DNA from: G965233625 sp965233625
GTDB lineage: Bacteria > Planctomycetota > Planctomycetia > Pirellulales > Pirellulaceae
Direction: 5' to 3'
Assembly (NCBI GenBank): GCA_965233625.1
Contig: OZ247499.1
Span: 7,192,001-7,256,000 of the forward strand
Length of the DNA: 64,000 nucleotides
The notes under the pieces are model-generated. The model was not told the DNA's origin, did no database searches, and worked only from the letters and a program-made list of their open reading frames with translations. Made by a program: the position numbers and the translations under genes. The first letter of the stretch is position 1; every line of letters begins with the position of its first letter. Positions 1 to 8,172 of this stretch are shown piece by piece.

Positions 1-312
1 CAGGCGGCGATTCTGCGAAACAGTTATTTCGGCAAGGCTGATGCTTTGTTTGATCTGGAAAGATACGAAGACGCGATCGCCGCCTATTCGTCCGCCACCA
101 GCAAATATCACGACCAGCCGGTTGCGATCGAAGCTTTTTCGCAGATTGCCCGCTGCTACCGCGAGCTAGACCGTCACGCAGAAGCGCGGGGCACGTTAGA
201 GCAGGCAAAGGTGGTGTTAAAACGCATTCCACCAGAAGTAGATTTCACAACCACGACGCGATACGACCGCGATCAGTGGAGCAGTTTCCTTGAATGGATG
301 ACAAGCCAGTAG
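1..312 (+). CDS. TPR-repeat protein, C-terminal part (cut by window start)
   Basis: The reading frame is open from base 1 to a TAG at 310-312, so only the last 103 residues of a longer protein are visible. The sequence has tetratricopeptide-type helical pairs (alternating small residues, with motifs such as YEDAIAAYSSA and AIEAFSQIARCYREL). TPR proteins are protein-protein scaffolds. It ends 25 bp before the FlgN-like gene on the same strand, so it may belong to the flagellar operon, but its partner is unknown. The TPR fold is well supported; the role is not. Confidence 0.7.
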   Translation, partial: QAAILRNSYFGKADALFDLERYEDAIAAYSSATSKYHDQPVAIEAFSQIARCYRELDRHAEARGTLEQAKVVLKRIPPEVDFTTTTRYDRDQWSSFLEWMTSQ

Positions 313-337
313 TTGCAGGGCTTCGCACAGGAAAAGT

Positions 338-781
338 ATGGATACTAATCTGCTCTCTCGTTTGATTACCGCTAAACACTCCGTGATTGTGGAGTTGCAG
401 GCGATTGTGCACCAGCAGGTGGCAGCCGGTAACGATCCGTCCATGGCGCACTTAAACGCGGCCATGCATCGTAAAGACGCGCTGGTGGATGAGCTGCTAT
501 CGCTCGAATCACAGCTAGACGCTTTCCGCACGCAAGATCCCGAAGCACGCGTGTGGGAGTCGCCGGAAGCACGCCAGCAATGTCGCCAGACCGAAGCGGA
601 ATGCCGGCGGATGCTCGACGAGATTCTCGCGCACGAGCGACAGGCCGAAGCCACACTGATTCAACGGCGTAATGATACCTCGCATCAATTGCAGCAATCC
701 AGCGCCGCCCGGCAGGCGCGCAACGCTTACCGCAATGCGGAGCAGCCGCGTGGGACGGGTTTCAATATGAGTTCTGGTTGA
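338..781 (+). CDS. FlgN/FliT-like flagellar export chaperone (probable)
   Basis: This 147-residue, almost entirely helical, charged protein has heptad-like leucines and lysine/glutamate pairs (residues about 5-60) and a second helix rich in Arg, Gln and Glu (75-125). Length and pattern resemble FlgN, the cytosolic chaperone that holds hook-junction proteins FlgK/FlgL before export. The C-terminus loses helix and has a short Gly/Asn/Ser tail, as in many FlgN proteins. It lies first in the flagellar cluster, ahead of the two-component pair. The call rests on context and general shape rather than a catalytic motif, so another coiled-coil flagellar accessory protein is possible. Confidence 0.5.
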   Translation: MDTNLLSRLITAKHSVIVELQAIVHQQVAAGNDPSMAHLNAAMHRKDALVDELLSLESQLDAFRTQDPEARVWESPEARQQCRQTEAECRRMLDEILAHERQAEATLIQRRNDTSHQLQQSSAARQARNAYRNAEQPRGTGFNMSSG

Positions 782-847
782 CGCGCAGAGCGATGTGATG
801 CAATGACAAAACGTCTGGCAAGGATTGCTAACGTGGAGCAGAAAAAC

Positions 848-1696
848 ATGGATGTAAAAGCGGCATTAGCGCCAGGCGGTACGCGCATCAGCGAAAACGC
901 GGACCTGCAAACGTTGGTCGAAGTCTGGCAGGATGGCGTCGATAAGCTGCTGGCAAGCCATCAGGTTCTGCGTGACGAAGTTCAACGTTTGAACGACGAG
1001 GTGGACGAGAAAAACCTGCTCTTGCAACGCAAGAACCGCCTGGCGGATCTTGGGCAGGTGACCGCCCACGTGGCGCACGAAGTCCGCAACAGCCTGGTGC
1101 CGCTGACGCTTTACCTTTCGCTGCTGCGGCGTGAATGCACGGGCGACGCCGGGAAGATGGAAATCATTGAACAGCTTGAGGCTGGTTTTACTGGTCTGGA
1201 AAGCACCGTGGGCGATCTGCTTTCTTTCTCGGCGGACCGTCAGCCAGAGTTCAAATCGTTTCCGGTAAAGCCGCTGCTGAGCGAAATTGTTTCTTCGCTT
1301 GCTCCGCAATTTGCAGCGCAGCAGATTGAAGTGTCAGTAATTTGCGACGACAACGCCGCACTACACGCCGATGAAGCGATGGTCCGCCGCGCTGTTTTGA
1401 ACCTGGTGCTGAACGCCGTGGATGTGATGCCTAACGGCGGATCGCTACTGTTAAATGCCGCCCCGTCGGAAGACGGCTTCTGTATCCGTGTGGCGGATAC
1501 CGGCGCGGGTATGACGGCGGAAACGGCCGCCGAAGTACTTGAGCCGTTCTTCACAACCAAGAGCACCGGCGCCGGTCTGGGGCTGGCGATTGTGAACCGG
1601 ACGATGCAGACACACGACGGCCAGGTGTTGATATCGAGCCAGCCGCAACAAGGGACAGAGTTCAGCCTCATCTTTCCAGGGCAGCCTTCGCATTAA
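848..1696 (+). CDS. Soluble sensor histidine kinase, flagellar regulator type
   Basis: This is a cytosolic histidine kinase of about 282 residues with no membrane segment. A coiled coil (about 25-65) leads into the H-box AHEVRNSLVPL, whose His77 is the predicted phosphoacceptor. The ATP-binding domain follows, with an N-box (LNAVDVMPNGG), G1 box (DTGAGM) and F/G2 region (FFTTKSTGAGLGLAI). It would phosphorylate the regulator encoded 47 bp downstream, like FlrB/FlrC in other flagellar systems (inference). I prefer ATG 848, with GGAG nine bases upstream, over the in-frame ATG at 803, which lacks a clear ribosome site. Confidence 0.85.
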   Translation: MDVKAALAPGGTRISENADLQTLVEVWQDGVDKLLASHQVLRDEVQRLNDEVDEKNLLLQRKNRLADLGQVTAHVAHEVRNSLVPLTLYLSLLRRECTGDAGKMEIIEQLEAGFTGLESTVGDLLSFSADRQPEFKSFPVKPLLSEIVSSLAPQFAAQQIEVSVICDDNAALHADEAMVRRAVLNLVLNAVDVMPNGGSLLLNAAPSEDGFCIRVADTGAGMTAETAAEVLEPFFTTKSTGAGLGLAIVNRTMQTHDGQVLISSQPQQGTEFSLIFPGQPSH

Positions 1697-1743
1697 ACGC
1701 GGCGGAGCACGGAAACGAATTAGAAAGAAGGACGATTAACGTC

Positions 1744-3168
1744 ATGGTGAAACTTTCAGAAACAGAGCGTGCAACCGGTTCCGTGCTGGTGGTCGATGAT
1801 GACTGCGGCGTGCGGACTTCGATGTCGCTGGTGCTGCGCCGCGCCGGGCATCAGGTGGCTACGGTCGCCAGCGGGCAGGAGGGCTTGAATCAACTGTGCG
1901 ATGACGACGGTGGACTGGCGCCCGATGTGATTGTGACCGATCTCAACATGCCCGGTATGTCCGGGCTGCAGTTCATTGCCGCACTGCGTGAAAAACGCAT
2001 CGACGCCCAGGTGGTGATGGTCACGGCGCATGCATCCGTGGATACCGCAGTGGAAGCGATGCGGTTGGGTGCCTACGACTATATCGAAAAGCCTTTCAAT
2101 GCAGACCAGTTGGAAGACCTGATTTCCCGCGCGATGCAGCATGGCCGCGCGAACGCGGGTTCCGCAACACCTGCGGCGGCTGTTGCGACCGCCGATGGCG
2201 TGGACGCGGAAATGATTGGCAATAGTCCCGCGATGCGGCAGTTGAAACAGATGATCGCCCAGGCCGCTCCGGTGGATGTCACGGTGCTAATCTCCGGCGA
2301 AAGCGGTTCCGGAAAGGAACTGATCGCCCGCGCCGTACATCGGGAAAGTTCGCGTGCTGCTCAACCGATGGTCAGCGTGAACTGCCCGGCGTTGTCGCCG
2401 CAGTTAATGGAGAGCGAGCTATTTGGGCATGAACGTGGCGCCTTCACTTCCGCCGATGCAGCCCGCACAGGCCGGTTCGAACTTGCACGCGGCGGAACCC
2501 TGCTGCTGGATGAAGTGACCGAGATCGACCTGGCTTCGCAAGCGAAACTCCTCCGCGTTCTGCAGGAACGCCGTTACGAACGCGTTGGCAGCAGTCGCAG
2601 CATCGACGCGGATGTGCGTGTCATCGCCGCGACCAATCGCGACCTGCAAAAAGAAGTCGCTGCTGGCACGTTCCGCGAAGACCTTTATTTCCGTTTGAAT
2701 GTCATCCGCTTGCAGGCGCCACCCCTGCGTGATCGTCGCGAAGATATTCCCGCGCTGGCCCGTCACTTCCTGAACATCGCCGCTACACGTGCGGGGCGCC
2801 AGCTTTGCCAGCTAGAGCCTGCCGCCGAGCAGTTGCTACTGGAGCATCGCTGGCCGGGCAATGTGCGTGAGCTAGAGAATGTGATGACGCAGGCGACGGT
2901 GCTAACGACCGGCGACATCATCAAGGCGGACGGGCTACGCAACTGGATTATTCAGACCAGCAGCAGTCGCGAAGCGGTCGCAGGCGGCGAGATTCCGGTC
3001 GGTGTCAGCCTGAATGAAATGAAGCGCCGCTTGATTATTGCCACCTTGGAGAAGTATCAAGGGCATCGCGAAAAAACAGCCAAAGCGCTGGGCATCGGTG
3101 TCCGTACGCTGCTTAACAACCTTCGTTCCTACGGCTACAAGCCGCACGCAAGGGTTTTCGATTCGTGA
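1744..3168 (+). CDS. NtrC-family sigma-54-type response regulator
   Basis: The 474-residue regulator has three domains. The receiver has an acidic pocket VVDDD and predicted phospho-Asp66 in TDLNMPG. The AAA+ domain has Walker A GESGSGKE at about 185-192 and a conserved TLLLDEV segment. The C-terminal Fis-type helix-turn-helix is at about 440-465. It is adjacent to a matching kinase and directly upstream of flgB, so it probably activates flagellar genes as FlrC/FleR do. The sigma-54 contact loop reads GAFTSA (232-237) instead of the near-invariant GAFTGA. An AAGGA ribosome site lies upstream of the ATG. Confidence 0.88.
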   Translation: MVKLSETERATGSVLVVDDDCGVRTSMSLVLRRAGHQVATVASGQEGLNQLCDDDGGLAPDVIVTDLNMPGMSGLQFIAALREKRIDAQVVMVTAHASVDTAVEAMRLGAYDYIEKPFNADQLEDLISRAMQHGRANAGSATPAAAVATADGVDAEMIGNSPAMRQLKQMIAQAAPVDVTVLISGESGSGKELIARAVHRESSRAAQPMVSVNCPALSPQLMESELFGHERGAFTSADAARTGRFELARGGTLLLDEVTEIDLASQAKLLRVLQERRYERVGSSRSIDADVRVIAATNRDLQKEVAAGTFREDLYFRLNVIRLQAPPLRDRREDIPALARHFLNIAATRAGRQLCQLEPAAEQLLLEHRWPGNVRELENVMTQATVLTTGDIIKADGLRNWIIQTSSSREAVAGGEIPVGVSLNEMKRRLIIATLEKYQGHREKTAKALGIGVRTLLNNLRSYGYKPHARVFDS

Positions 3169-3279
3169 TGATGGCCCGCAGGGGATGCACCGCGCGGGTG
3201 GGTGCGCCGATGGCGGCATCTATTGCCACGCGTTGAGGTATCCGCTACAAACTCGCGACGCATTACGGAGGCTCCCACG

Positions 3280-3702
3280 ATGACGATTGATATGTTTCAG
3301 TCCAGTACCGTCCCGCTGTTGCAGGAAGTGCTGAATTTCACGCAGTCGCGGCATAAGGTGCTGGCAACCAACGTCGCCAATGCAGACGTGCCAGGCTACC
3401 GCACGCGCGATCTTTCTCCCGTTGCTTTTCAGGAGAAACTGAAAGAAGCAATCGAAGCACGCGACGCTCGCGGCGCAGGCGGTGCTGATCCGCTGGATGG
3501 CGCCTCGCAGAGCGCGGCGGGGGATGAGATGCGCAAAGTACGCGAATCGATGACGGACATTCTGTACCACGATGGCACGGATGTCAGCCTTGAACGGCAG
3601 GTTACAGAGTTGAGCAAAAACCAGAGCACGCACAACATGGCGATTGCCCTGATGACCAGCAGGTTTCAGCTTTTGCAAACGGCAATTAGTGAGCGGGTTT
3701 AG
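3280..3702 (+). CDS. flgB: Flagellar proximal rod protein FlgB
   Basis: This 140-residue protein builds the proximal rod of the flagellar basal body. It has the typical N-terminal rod motif region (SRHKVLATNVANADVPGYRTRDL), which includes the ANVANADVPGY signature, a disordered Gly/Ala/Asp-rich middle, and a C-terminal helix ending MALMT-like (NMAIALMTSRFQLLQTAI). ATG 3280, preceded by ACGGAGG, is a better start than the upstream in-frame codon at 3202. It lies 111 bp after the response regulator and is the first gene of the flgB-flgC-fliE-fliF series. Confidence 0.92.
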   Translation: MTIDMFQSSTVPLLQEVLNFTQSRHKVLATNVANADVPGYRTRDLSPVAFQEKLKEAIEARDARGAGGADPLDGASQSAAGDEMRKVRESMTDILYHDGTDVSLERQVTELSKNQSTHNMAIALMTSRFQLLQTAISERV

Positions 3703-3730
3703 TTTCGCAGGCTCCTTCTAGGTGGAAACG

Positions 3731-4138
3731 ATGATTACTCCATTAGATATCAGCACCAGCGCGTTAATCGCACAGCGTGCGCGGCTGGATGCGATTTCTT
3801 CAAACATCGCCAACATTGATACGCTGAAGAACGAGGCAGGCGAGAACAAGCCGTATCAGCCCCGCCACGTCGTGCTGAAAACCAGCGACGCGACGACCAA
3901 AGACGGCGCTGCCGGTGTGGAAGTTGCCAGCGTAGAAATCAGCAAAGAACCGCCACGCATGCGGCATCAGCCAGGGCATCCGATGGCCGACGAATTCGGC
4001 AACGTGTATTACCCGGCCATCAACATGACGGAAGAATTTGTCGACGCCCTGGGCGCTACGCGCGCCTATGAGGCGAATGTTGGCGTGATCGAAATCACCA
4101 AGAACCTTGGCCAGCAGTCCCTCAGGATTCTGGGCTAA
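3731..4138 (+). CDS. flgC: Flagellar proximal rod protein FlgC
   Basis: This is a 135-residue rod protein. The N-terminus (DISTSALIAQRARLDAISS, then NIANI) is the rod/hook export and assembly motif, and the C-terminus (ATRAYEANVGVIEITKN) is the conserved FlgC helix that packs in the coiled-coil rod core. It forms the proximal rod with FlgB and FlgF in the periplasm. ATG 3731 has AGGTGG upstream; a GTG at 3722 is in frame but less likely. It is 28 bp downstream of flgB. Confidence 0.93.
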   Translation: MITPLDISTSALIAQRARLDAISSNIANIDTLKNEAGENKPYQPRHVVLKTSDATTKDGAAGVEVASVEISKEPPRMRHQPGHPMADEFGNVYYPAINMTEEFVDALGATRAYEANVGVIEITKNLGQQSLRILG

Positions 4139-4196
4139 TCCGCCGGTTGTTTTTCATCCACGTGTTCGCTTTTTGCACTCCTAAAGAAGTCTGGCC

Positions 4197-4505
4197 ATGA
4201 GCACTCAAGGCATCAACCAGCAGCTATCGACCGCCATCGAACAGGCGATGCAGAATTTGCAGGCAGAGCCGTCTGCAGATGCATCCAGCAAGTTCAAAGG
4301 CCTGCTGATGGAGTCCATTGGTCACGTCAACGACATGCAGCAGCAGGCGGATAAGAATGTGGAAACGCTGATGACAGGCGGCGACATCAATCCTGCGGAA
4401 GTTCTGGCCAGCGTGCAGAAGGCCGATATGACCTTCCGCCTGATGACCCAGGTGCGGAACAAGTTGCTGCAGGCTTATCAGGAAGTGAAAGATATCCGTA
4501 TTTAA
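4197..4505 (+). CDS. fliE: Flagellar hook-basal body protein FliE
   Basis: This 102-residue protein has the FliE pattern: a variable N-terminus, FKGLLMESIGHVN, then the conserved C-terminal half with VLASVQKADMTFRLMTQVRNKLLQAYQEV. FliE links the MS ring (FliF) to the rod and is among the first axial substrates exported. Its position between flgC and fliF is the classic order. It ends 52 bp before the chosen fliF start. Confidence 0.93.
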   Translation: MSTQGINQQLSTAIEQAMQNLQAEPSADASSKFKGLLMESIGHVNDMQQQADKNVETLMTGGDINPAEVLASVQKADMTFRLMTQVRNKLLQAYQEVKDIRI

Positions 4506-4557
4506 CGCGTAGAGCTTGCTCGCTGAAATTGCTGGACAGGTAGATGGAGGGTGGCGA

Positions 4558-6222
4558 ATGGATTTTCTTAATAAAGCTTACGGGCAAGTTGTAGCATTGT
4601 TCAAAGGCATGTCGCCTTCAATGCGCATTGTGACCGGCATGCTGGCCGCGCTGATTCTGATCAGTGCGTACTTCCTATTCCAGTACCAGGGCACCTCTAG
4701 CGACGAATTCCTGTACGGCGGAGCGGTTTTCACCAGCGAAGAACTCGGCCAGATGGAAGACGCTTTCGGCGCCGCCGGGCTGAACGATTCCGAGATTGTC
4801 GGCCTACGCATGCGCGTGCCACGCAGCGAAAAAGCCGCCTATCTGAAAGCACTTGATACGGCAGGCTTCCGTAGGGAGAAATTCGGCGGCTACACACAGG
4901 ATGCTGTTTCCTCCGGCGGTAACTTTCTGGAATCCAGGCAGCAACGCGAGAGTAAATCGAAATTCGCACGTCAGCAGGATCTGGCGACGATTATCCGCGA
5001 AATGCGTGATGTGCAGAAAGCGGCCGTCCAGCTGGATGAACAGAGGAAGCATGGCTTTCATGGCGGCATTGAGAAAACCGCACTGGTGGCGGTGCAGACC
5101 ATCGGCGGGCGCCGGCTGGACCCTGTGCGTGTAAAAGCCATCCGCGAAACGATTGCGGGCAGTATTGCCGGCCTGGAGCCGGAAAACGTCACAGTGACAG
5201 ATATGGACACCGGCGTTGCCTATCCCGGCGCCAGCCGCGACGGCTCGCCCTTGGCGCCGGATAACGCGTATGCAGCGCACAAGAACATGTACGAAGAGTT
5301 CTGGCGCGACAAGATTCTCCGGCGCCTGAGCACGATCCCCGGTGTGAATGTTGAAGTGAACGTGCAGCTCAATCCACAACTGCGCAACGAAGAATACAAA
5401 AGCACGGTTGAAGCAAAGCCGGTGGCCATCGAAACCAGCGAGTCAACTTCGGACTCGTCCACAAAATCACCCAAAACAGGCGGCCGCCCCGGCGCCGTGC
5501 CCAACGGCGTGACCAGCAACAGCGCGGCACAGATCGCTGAATCGGGCGGTCAGGAATCCACCAAATCCGAATCAACTTCAAACTCCCGCCTGCTACCTTC
5601 AACGGGCCGCCAGTTGCGGACGCTGGCGCCCCTGGTTCCCGAAGAAGTAACCGCTTCGATTGGCATTCCACAAAGCTATTACAAGAAAGTCTGGCTGCGG
5701 CAGAACCCTGTACCGGAAGGCGAGGAAGTGAAGGAGCCTGATCCGCTGGAAATCAAAAAGATCGAAGATGCAACGCGGAAATGGATTGAAGATTCCGTCG
5801 TCGGGCTGCTGCCTGCCGTGCCCGCCGGCGTTGATCCTTATCCACAGGTTGTGATTACGACCTATCCTGACCTTCCTGTTGCTGAGACGCCGCCCCCGCC
5901 GATGACGGATGACGTACTATCCTGGTTCGCCACTAACTGGCAGACGCTTGGAATGGGGCTGCTGGGGCTGGTAGGTCTGGTGATGTTGCGGAGCATGGTA
6001 ATGTCGAAGGCGAATGTCGAAGCCGACGCTGCTCCCCCGTTACAACTGTCTGAGGTGGAAGAAGACGACGAAGACGAGGAGTCGGCTGCCGTTGAAAAGC
6101 AGAACCAGTTGAAAAAGCGGTTTGAGCCAACCGAAGAAGATCTTCGCAGCGACCTTGCTGAACTGGTGGGCGAAGATCCAGACGCTGCCGCCAGCGTGTT
6201 GAGCAAATGGATTGGCGACTAA
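4558..6222 (+). CDS. fliF: Flagellar MS-ring protein FliF
   Basis: This 554-residue inner-membrane protein forms the MS ring. A first membrane segment (about 22-42) is followed by ring-building motifs in the periplasmic domain, with the conserved Q-Q-KIRER-type region (ESRQQRESKSKFARQQDLA). A Ser/Thr/Pro-rich loop follows (about 285-355), then a second membrane segment (about 462-482). The acidic cytoplasmic tail ends in DLAELVGEDPDAAASVLSKW, the FliG-binding helix pair. ATG 4558 sits after GGAGG, so the upstream in-frame start at 4516 is unlikely. fliG follows after 42 bp. Confidence 0.94.
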   Translation: MDFLNKAYGQVVALFKGMSPSMRIVTGMLAALILISAYFLFQYQGTSSDEFLYGGAVFTSEELGQMEDAFGAAGLNDSEIVGLRMRVPRSEKAAYLKALDTAGFRREKFGGYTQDAVSSGGNFLESRQQRESKSKFARQQDLATIIREMRDVQKAAVQLDEQRKHGFHGGIEKTALVAVQTIGGRRLDPVRVKAIRETIAGSIAGLEPENVTVTDMDTGVAYPGASRDGSPLAPDNAYAAHKNMYEEFWRDKILRRLSTIPGVNVEVNVQLNPQLRNEEYKSTVEAKPVAIETSESTSDSSTKSPKTGGRPGAVPNGVTSNSAAQIAESGGQESTKSESTSNSRLLPSTGRQLRTLAPLVPEEVTASIGIPQSYYKKVWLRQNPVPEGEEVKEPDPLEIKKIEDATRKWIEDSVVGLLPAVPAGVDPYPQVVITTYPDLPVAETPPPPMTDDVLSWFATNWQTLGMGLLGLVGLVMLRSMVMSKANVEADAAPPLQLSEVEEDDEDEESAAVEKQNQLKKRFEPTEEDLRSDLAELVGEDPDAAASVLSKWIGD

Positions 6223-6264
6223 TACCCGCTGCATTGGACCCTACCACACTGAGTCATTTCATCC

Positions 6265-7440
6265 ATGTCGAACCCGCTCCGCAAAGCCGCCGTTCTTATC
6301 AACGCATTGGATAGCCGCAGCGCCGATGCTTTGTTGGATCAGATGTCAGATTCGCAGGCCGCGCAGGTGCGTCAGGCGATTATGGAGCTTGATGATATCG
6401 ATCCAGCGGAAGAGCAGCAGGTGCTGCGTGAGTTTATGCAGTCGCGGGGTGGGCAGCCGCAACCGGCGACTGATGAGCCGGCGGCAGATGAAGCAAGTGA
6501 AGCCGTTGAATTTGAAGTCTCATCCCAGGCGCTAGCTGCCGCAGACAACGTGCAGCCGCCAGTAGAAGAAAAGCCACAACCCACGCCGTTTGAGTTTCTT
6601 CACGGCACTGCGGGTGAACGGCTGGCAGGTTTTCTTTCGGACGAACATCCGCAGACCATCGCCATGGTGCTCTCGCATCTGCCGCCTTCACGGGCATCGC
6701 AGACGCTGGTTAATCTGCCCGCCATGTTGCAGGTAGAAGTGCTTGAGCGAATCGCTGAGATGGATCAGACAGATCCAGTGATCGTCCGCGAAGTAGAGCA
6801 GCAACTGCACGAATCGCTGGCAGGCGAACTTGAACTTGACCGGCGCCGTAAAGCGGGCTTGTCGGTGGTCCAATCTATTCTTGCTGCTGCCGGTGAAGAT
6901 AAGGCAGGTGTGCTTAAGAACCTGACCGAGGCCGGCGCCGTTCTTGCTGGACGGTTGCAGGCGGATGATAACGCCGCGATTGAGTCTTTTTCCGTTGAAC
7001 CGGCCACTTTTCAATTGCAGCGGTCGCCGTCAACTCACGAAGACAGGCCTGCCTTGGCGCCTCCGGGTGAAGTGTCTGAGCCTCATGAAGTTGCCGGGGA
7101 ACCGCTTGAAACATTGCCGCGGCAGGAAGTCGCGCGGGCGACGTTTGAGGATGTGATGGGGCTTGATGAGTTTGATTTAGCAACGCTGTTGGCAGCGGCT
7201 GAACCAGAGATCACGCTACTGGCGTTGACTGGCGCGCCGCCCGCATTCGTGCAGCAGATCGTGCAGCGGCTTCCACGCAGACAACGACGAAGTTTTGAAC
7301 AGGAAATGGAAAGCCTGGCTCCGGTCAGACTGCGGGATATCGAACTGGCGCAGCTTCAGTTGGCGGAACTGGCAGCGGCAATGGCCGTGGCGGGTGAGAT
7401 TCATATCCCGCACATCAACCGTTTTATCGCCGCCGCTTAG
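6265..7440 (+). CDS. fliG: Flagellar motor switch protein FliG (divergent)
   Basis: This 391-residue rotor protein links the MS ring to the switch complex. The N-terminal domain (1-55) resembles the FliF-binding FliG_N region. The middle domain has the EHPQT motif (LSDEHPQTIAMVLSHL, about 125), and the C-terminal domain has FEDVMGLDEFDLATLL then GPVRL-like APVRLRDIELAQ. A long acidic linker (about 60-110) and a second linker (about 225-290) make it longer than the usual 330-340 residues. The torque-helix charges differ from the consensus. It is 57 bp upstream of fliH. Confidence 0.88.
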   Translation: MSNPLRKAAVLINALDSRSADALLDQMSDSQAAQVRQAIMELDDIDPAEEQQVLREFMQSRGGQPQPATDEPAADEASEAVEFEVSSQALAAADNVQPPVEEKPQPTPFEFLHGTAGERLAGFLSDEHPQTIAMVLSHLPPSRASQTLVNLPAMLQVEVLERIAEMDQTDPVIVREVEQQLHESLAGELELDRRRKAGLSVVQSILAAAGEDKAGVLKNLTEAGAVLAGRLQADDNAAIESFSVEPATFQLQRSPSTHEDRPALAPPGEVSEPHEVAGEPLETLPRQEVARATFEDVMGLDEFDLATLLAAAEPEITLLALTGAPPAFVQQIVQRLPRRQRRSFEQEMESLAPVRLRDIELAQLQLAELAAAMAVAGEIHIPHINRFIAAA

Positions 7441-7497
7441 GAATCGAAGACGGGCGAACCGCCGCACACAAGACCCGCACGCAGGAGGCGTAAGGCG

Positions 7498-8160
7498 ATG
7501 GCTGGAATTATCAAAGCAGGAAAACAACCGCCAGGCGTGGACACGCAGCATGTGGCTTTCAACTTCGACGATCTGACGGGTAAAGCGCAGCAGTACCTGG
7601 ACGGTGTCCGGGCGGAAGCAAAGCAGATTATTGAGGAAGCCAACAAGACAGCTGCGCAGCTACGCGATCAGGCGCGGCGACAAGGGCAGCGGGATGCCAT
7701 CCAGACGGCCGAAAAAAACATCCGCGCTGATCTCGACCGCCAGGTGAAGACACTGATTCCGGCGCTGAAACAAGCTATCGCGAGCGTGGATCAGGCCCGC
7801 AATCAGTGGCGCTCTGGTTGGGAGAAGTCCGCCATCGAACTGGCGGCAGCCATTGCCCGTCAGGTCATTCGCCGGGAAGTTTCGCAGGCTCCAACGATCA
7901 CGCTCGACCTTTTGCGAGAAGCCCTGGAGATGATCAGCAGCGGCAGTCAACTTCAGGTGCTGCTTAGCCCTGAGGATTACGAAGCACTGGGCGAGAGCGC
8001 TGCCGCACTGACGGCCGAATTCTCGCATGTGGGCGCGACCGAGATCAAACCTTCGCCCGGAATTGAACCCGGTGGCTGCCGCGTGCTGACCGGTGGCGGT
8101 GAGATTGATCAGCAGATCGAAACGCGGCTTGCGCGGATTGTGGAAGAACTTACGGGCTAA
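7498..8160 (+). CDS. fliH: Flagellar assembly protein FliH
   Basis: This 220-residue stator of the export ATPase has an N-terminal flexible segment, then a long charged helix with small-residue repeats (about 35-100, typical of FliH and V-ATPase E/G stalks). The C-terminal domain includes the conserved EPGGCRVLTGGGEIDQQIETRL region, where PGGC and the Gly run match FliH/SctL. It inhibits and anchors FliI. It overlaps nothing and ends 12 bp before fliI. Confidence 0.9.
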   Translation: MAGIIKAGKQPPGVDTQHVAFNFDDLTGKAQQYLDGVRAEAKQIIEEANKTAAQLRDQARRQGQRDAIQTAEKNIRADLDRQVKTLIPALKQAIASVDQARNQWRSGWEKSAIELAAAIARQVIRREVSQAPTITLDLLREALEMISSGSQLQVLLSPEDYEALGESAAALTAEFSHVGATEIKPSPGIEPGGCRVLTGGGEIDQQIETRLARIVEELTG

Positions 8161-8172
8161 TTCCGGGCAGTC

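Noticed and set aside
3211..3226. TGGC and TTGC boxes resembling a sigma-54 promoter before flgB
   Set aside because: The gap between the GG and GC elements is 11 bases instead of 10, and sigma-54 promoters depend on that spacing.
4139..4196. TTTTTGCAC near fliE as a -12 box
   Set aside because: The base pair at the matching -24 position is TG, not GG.
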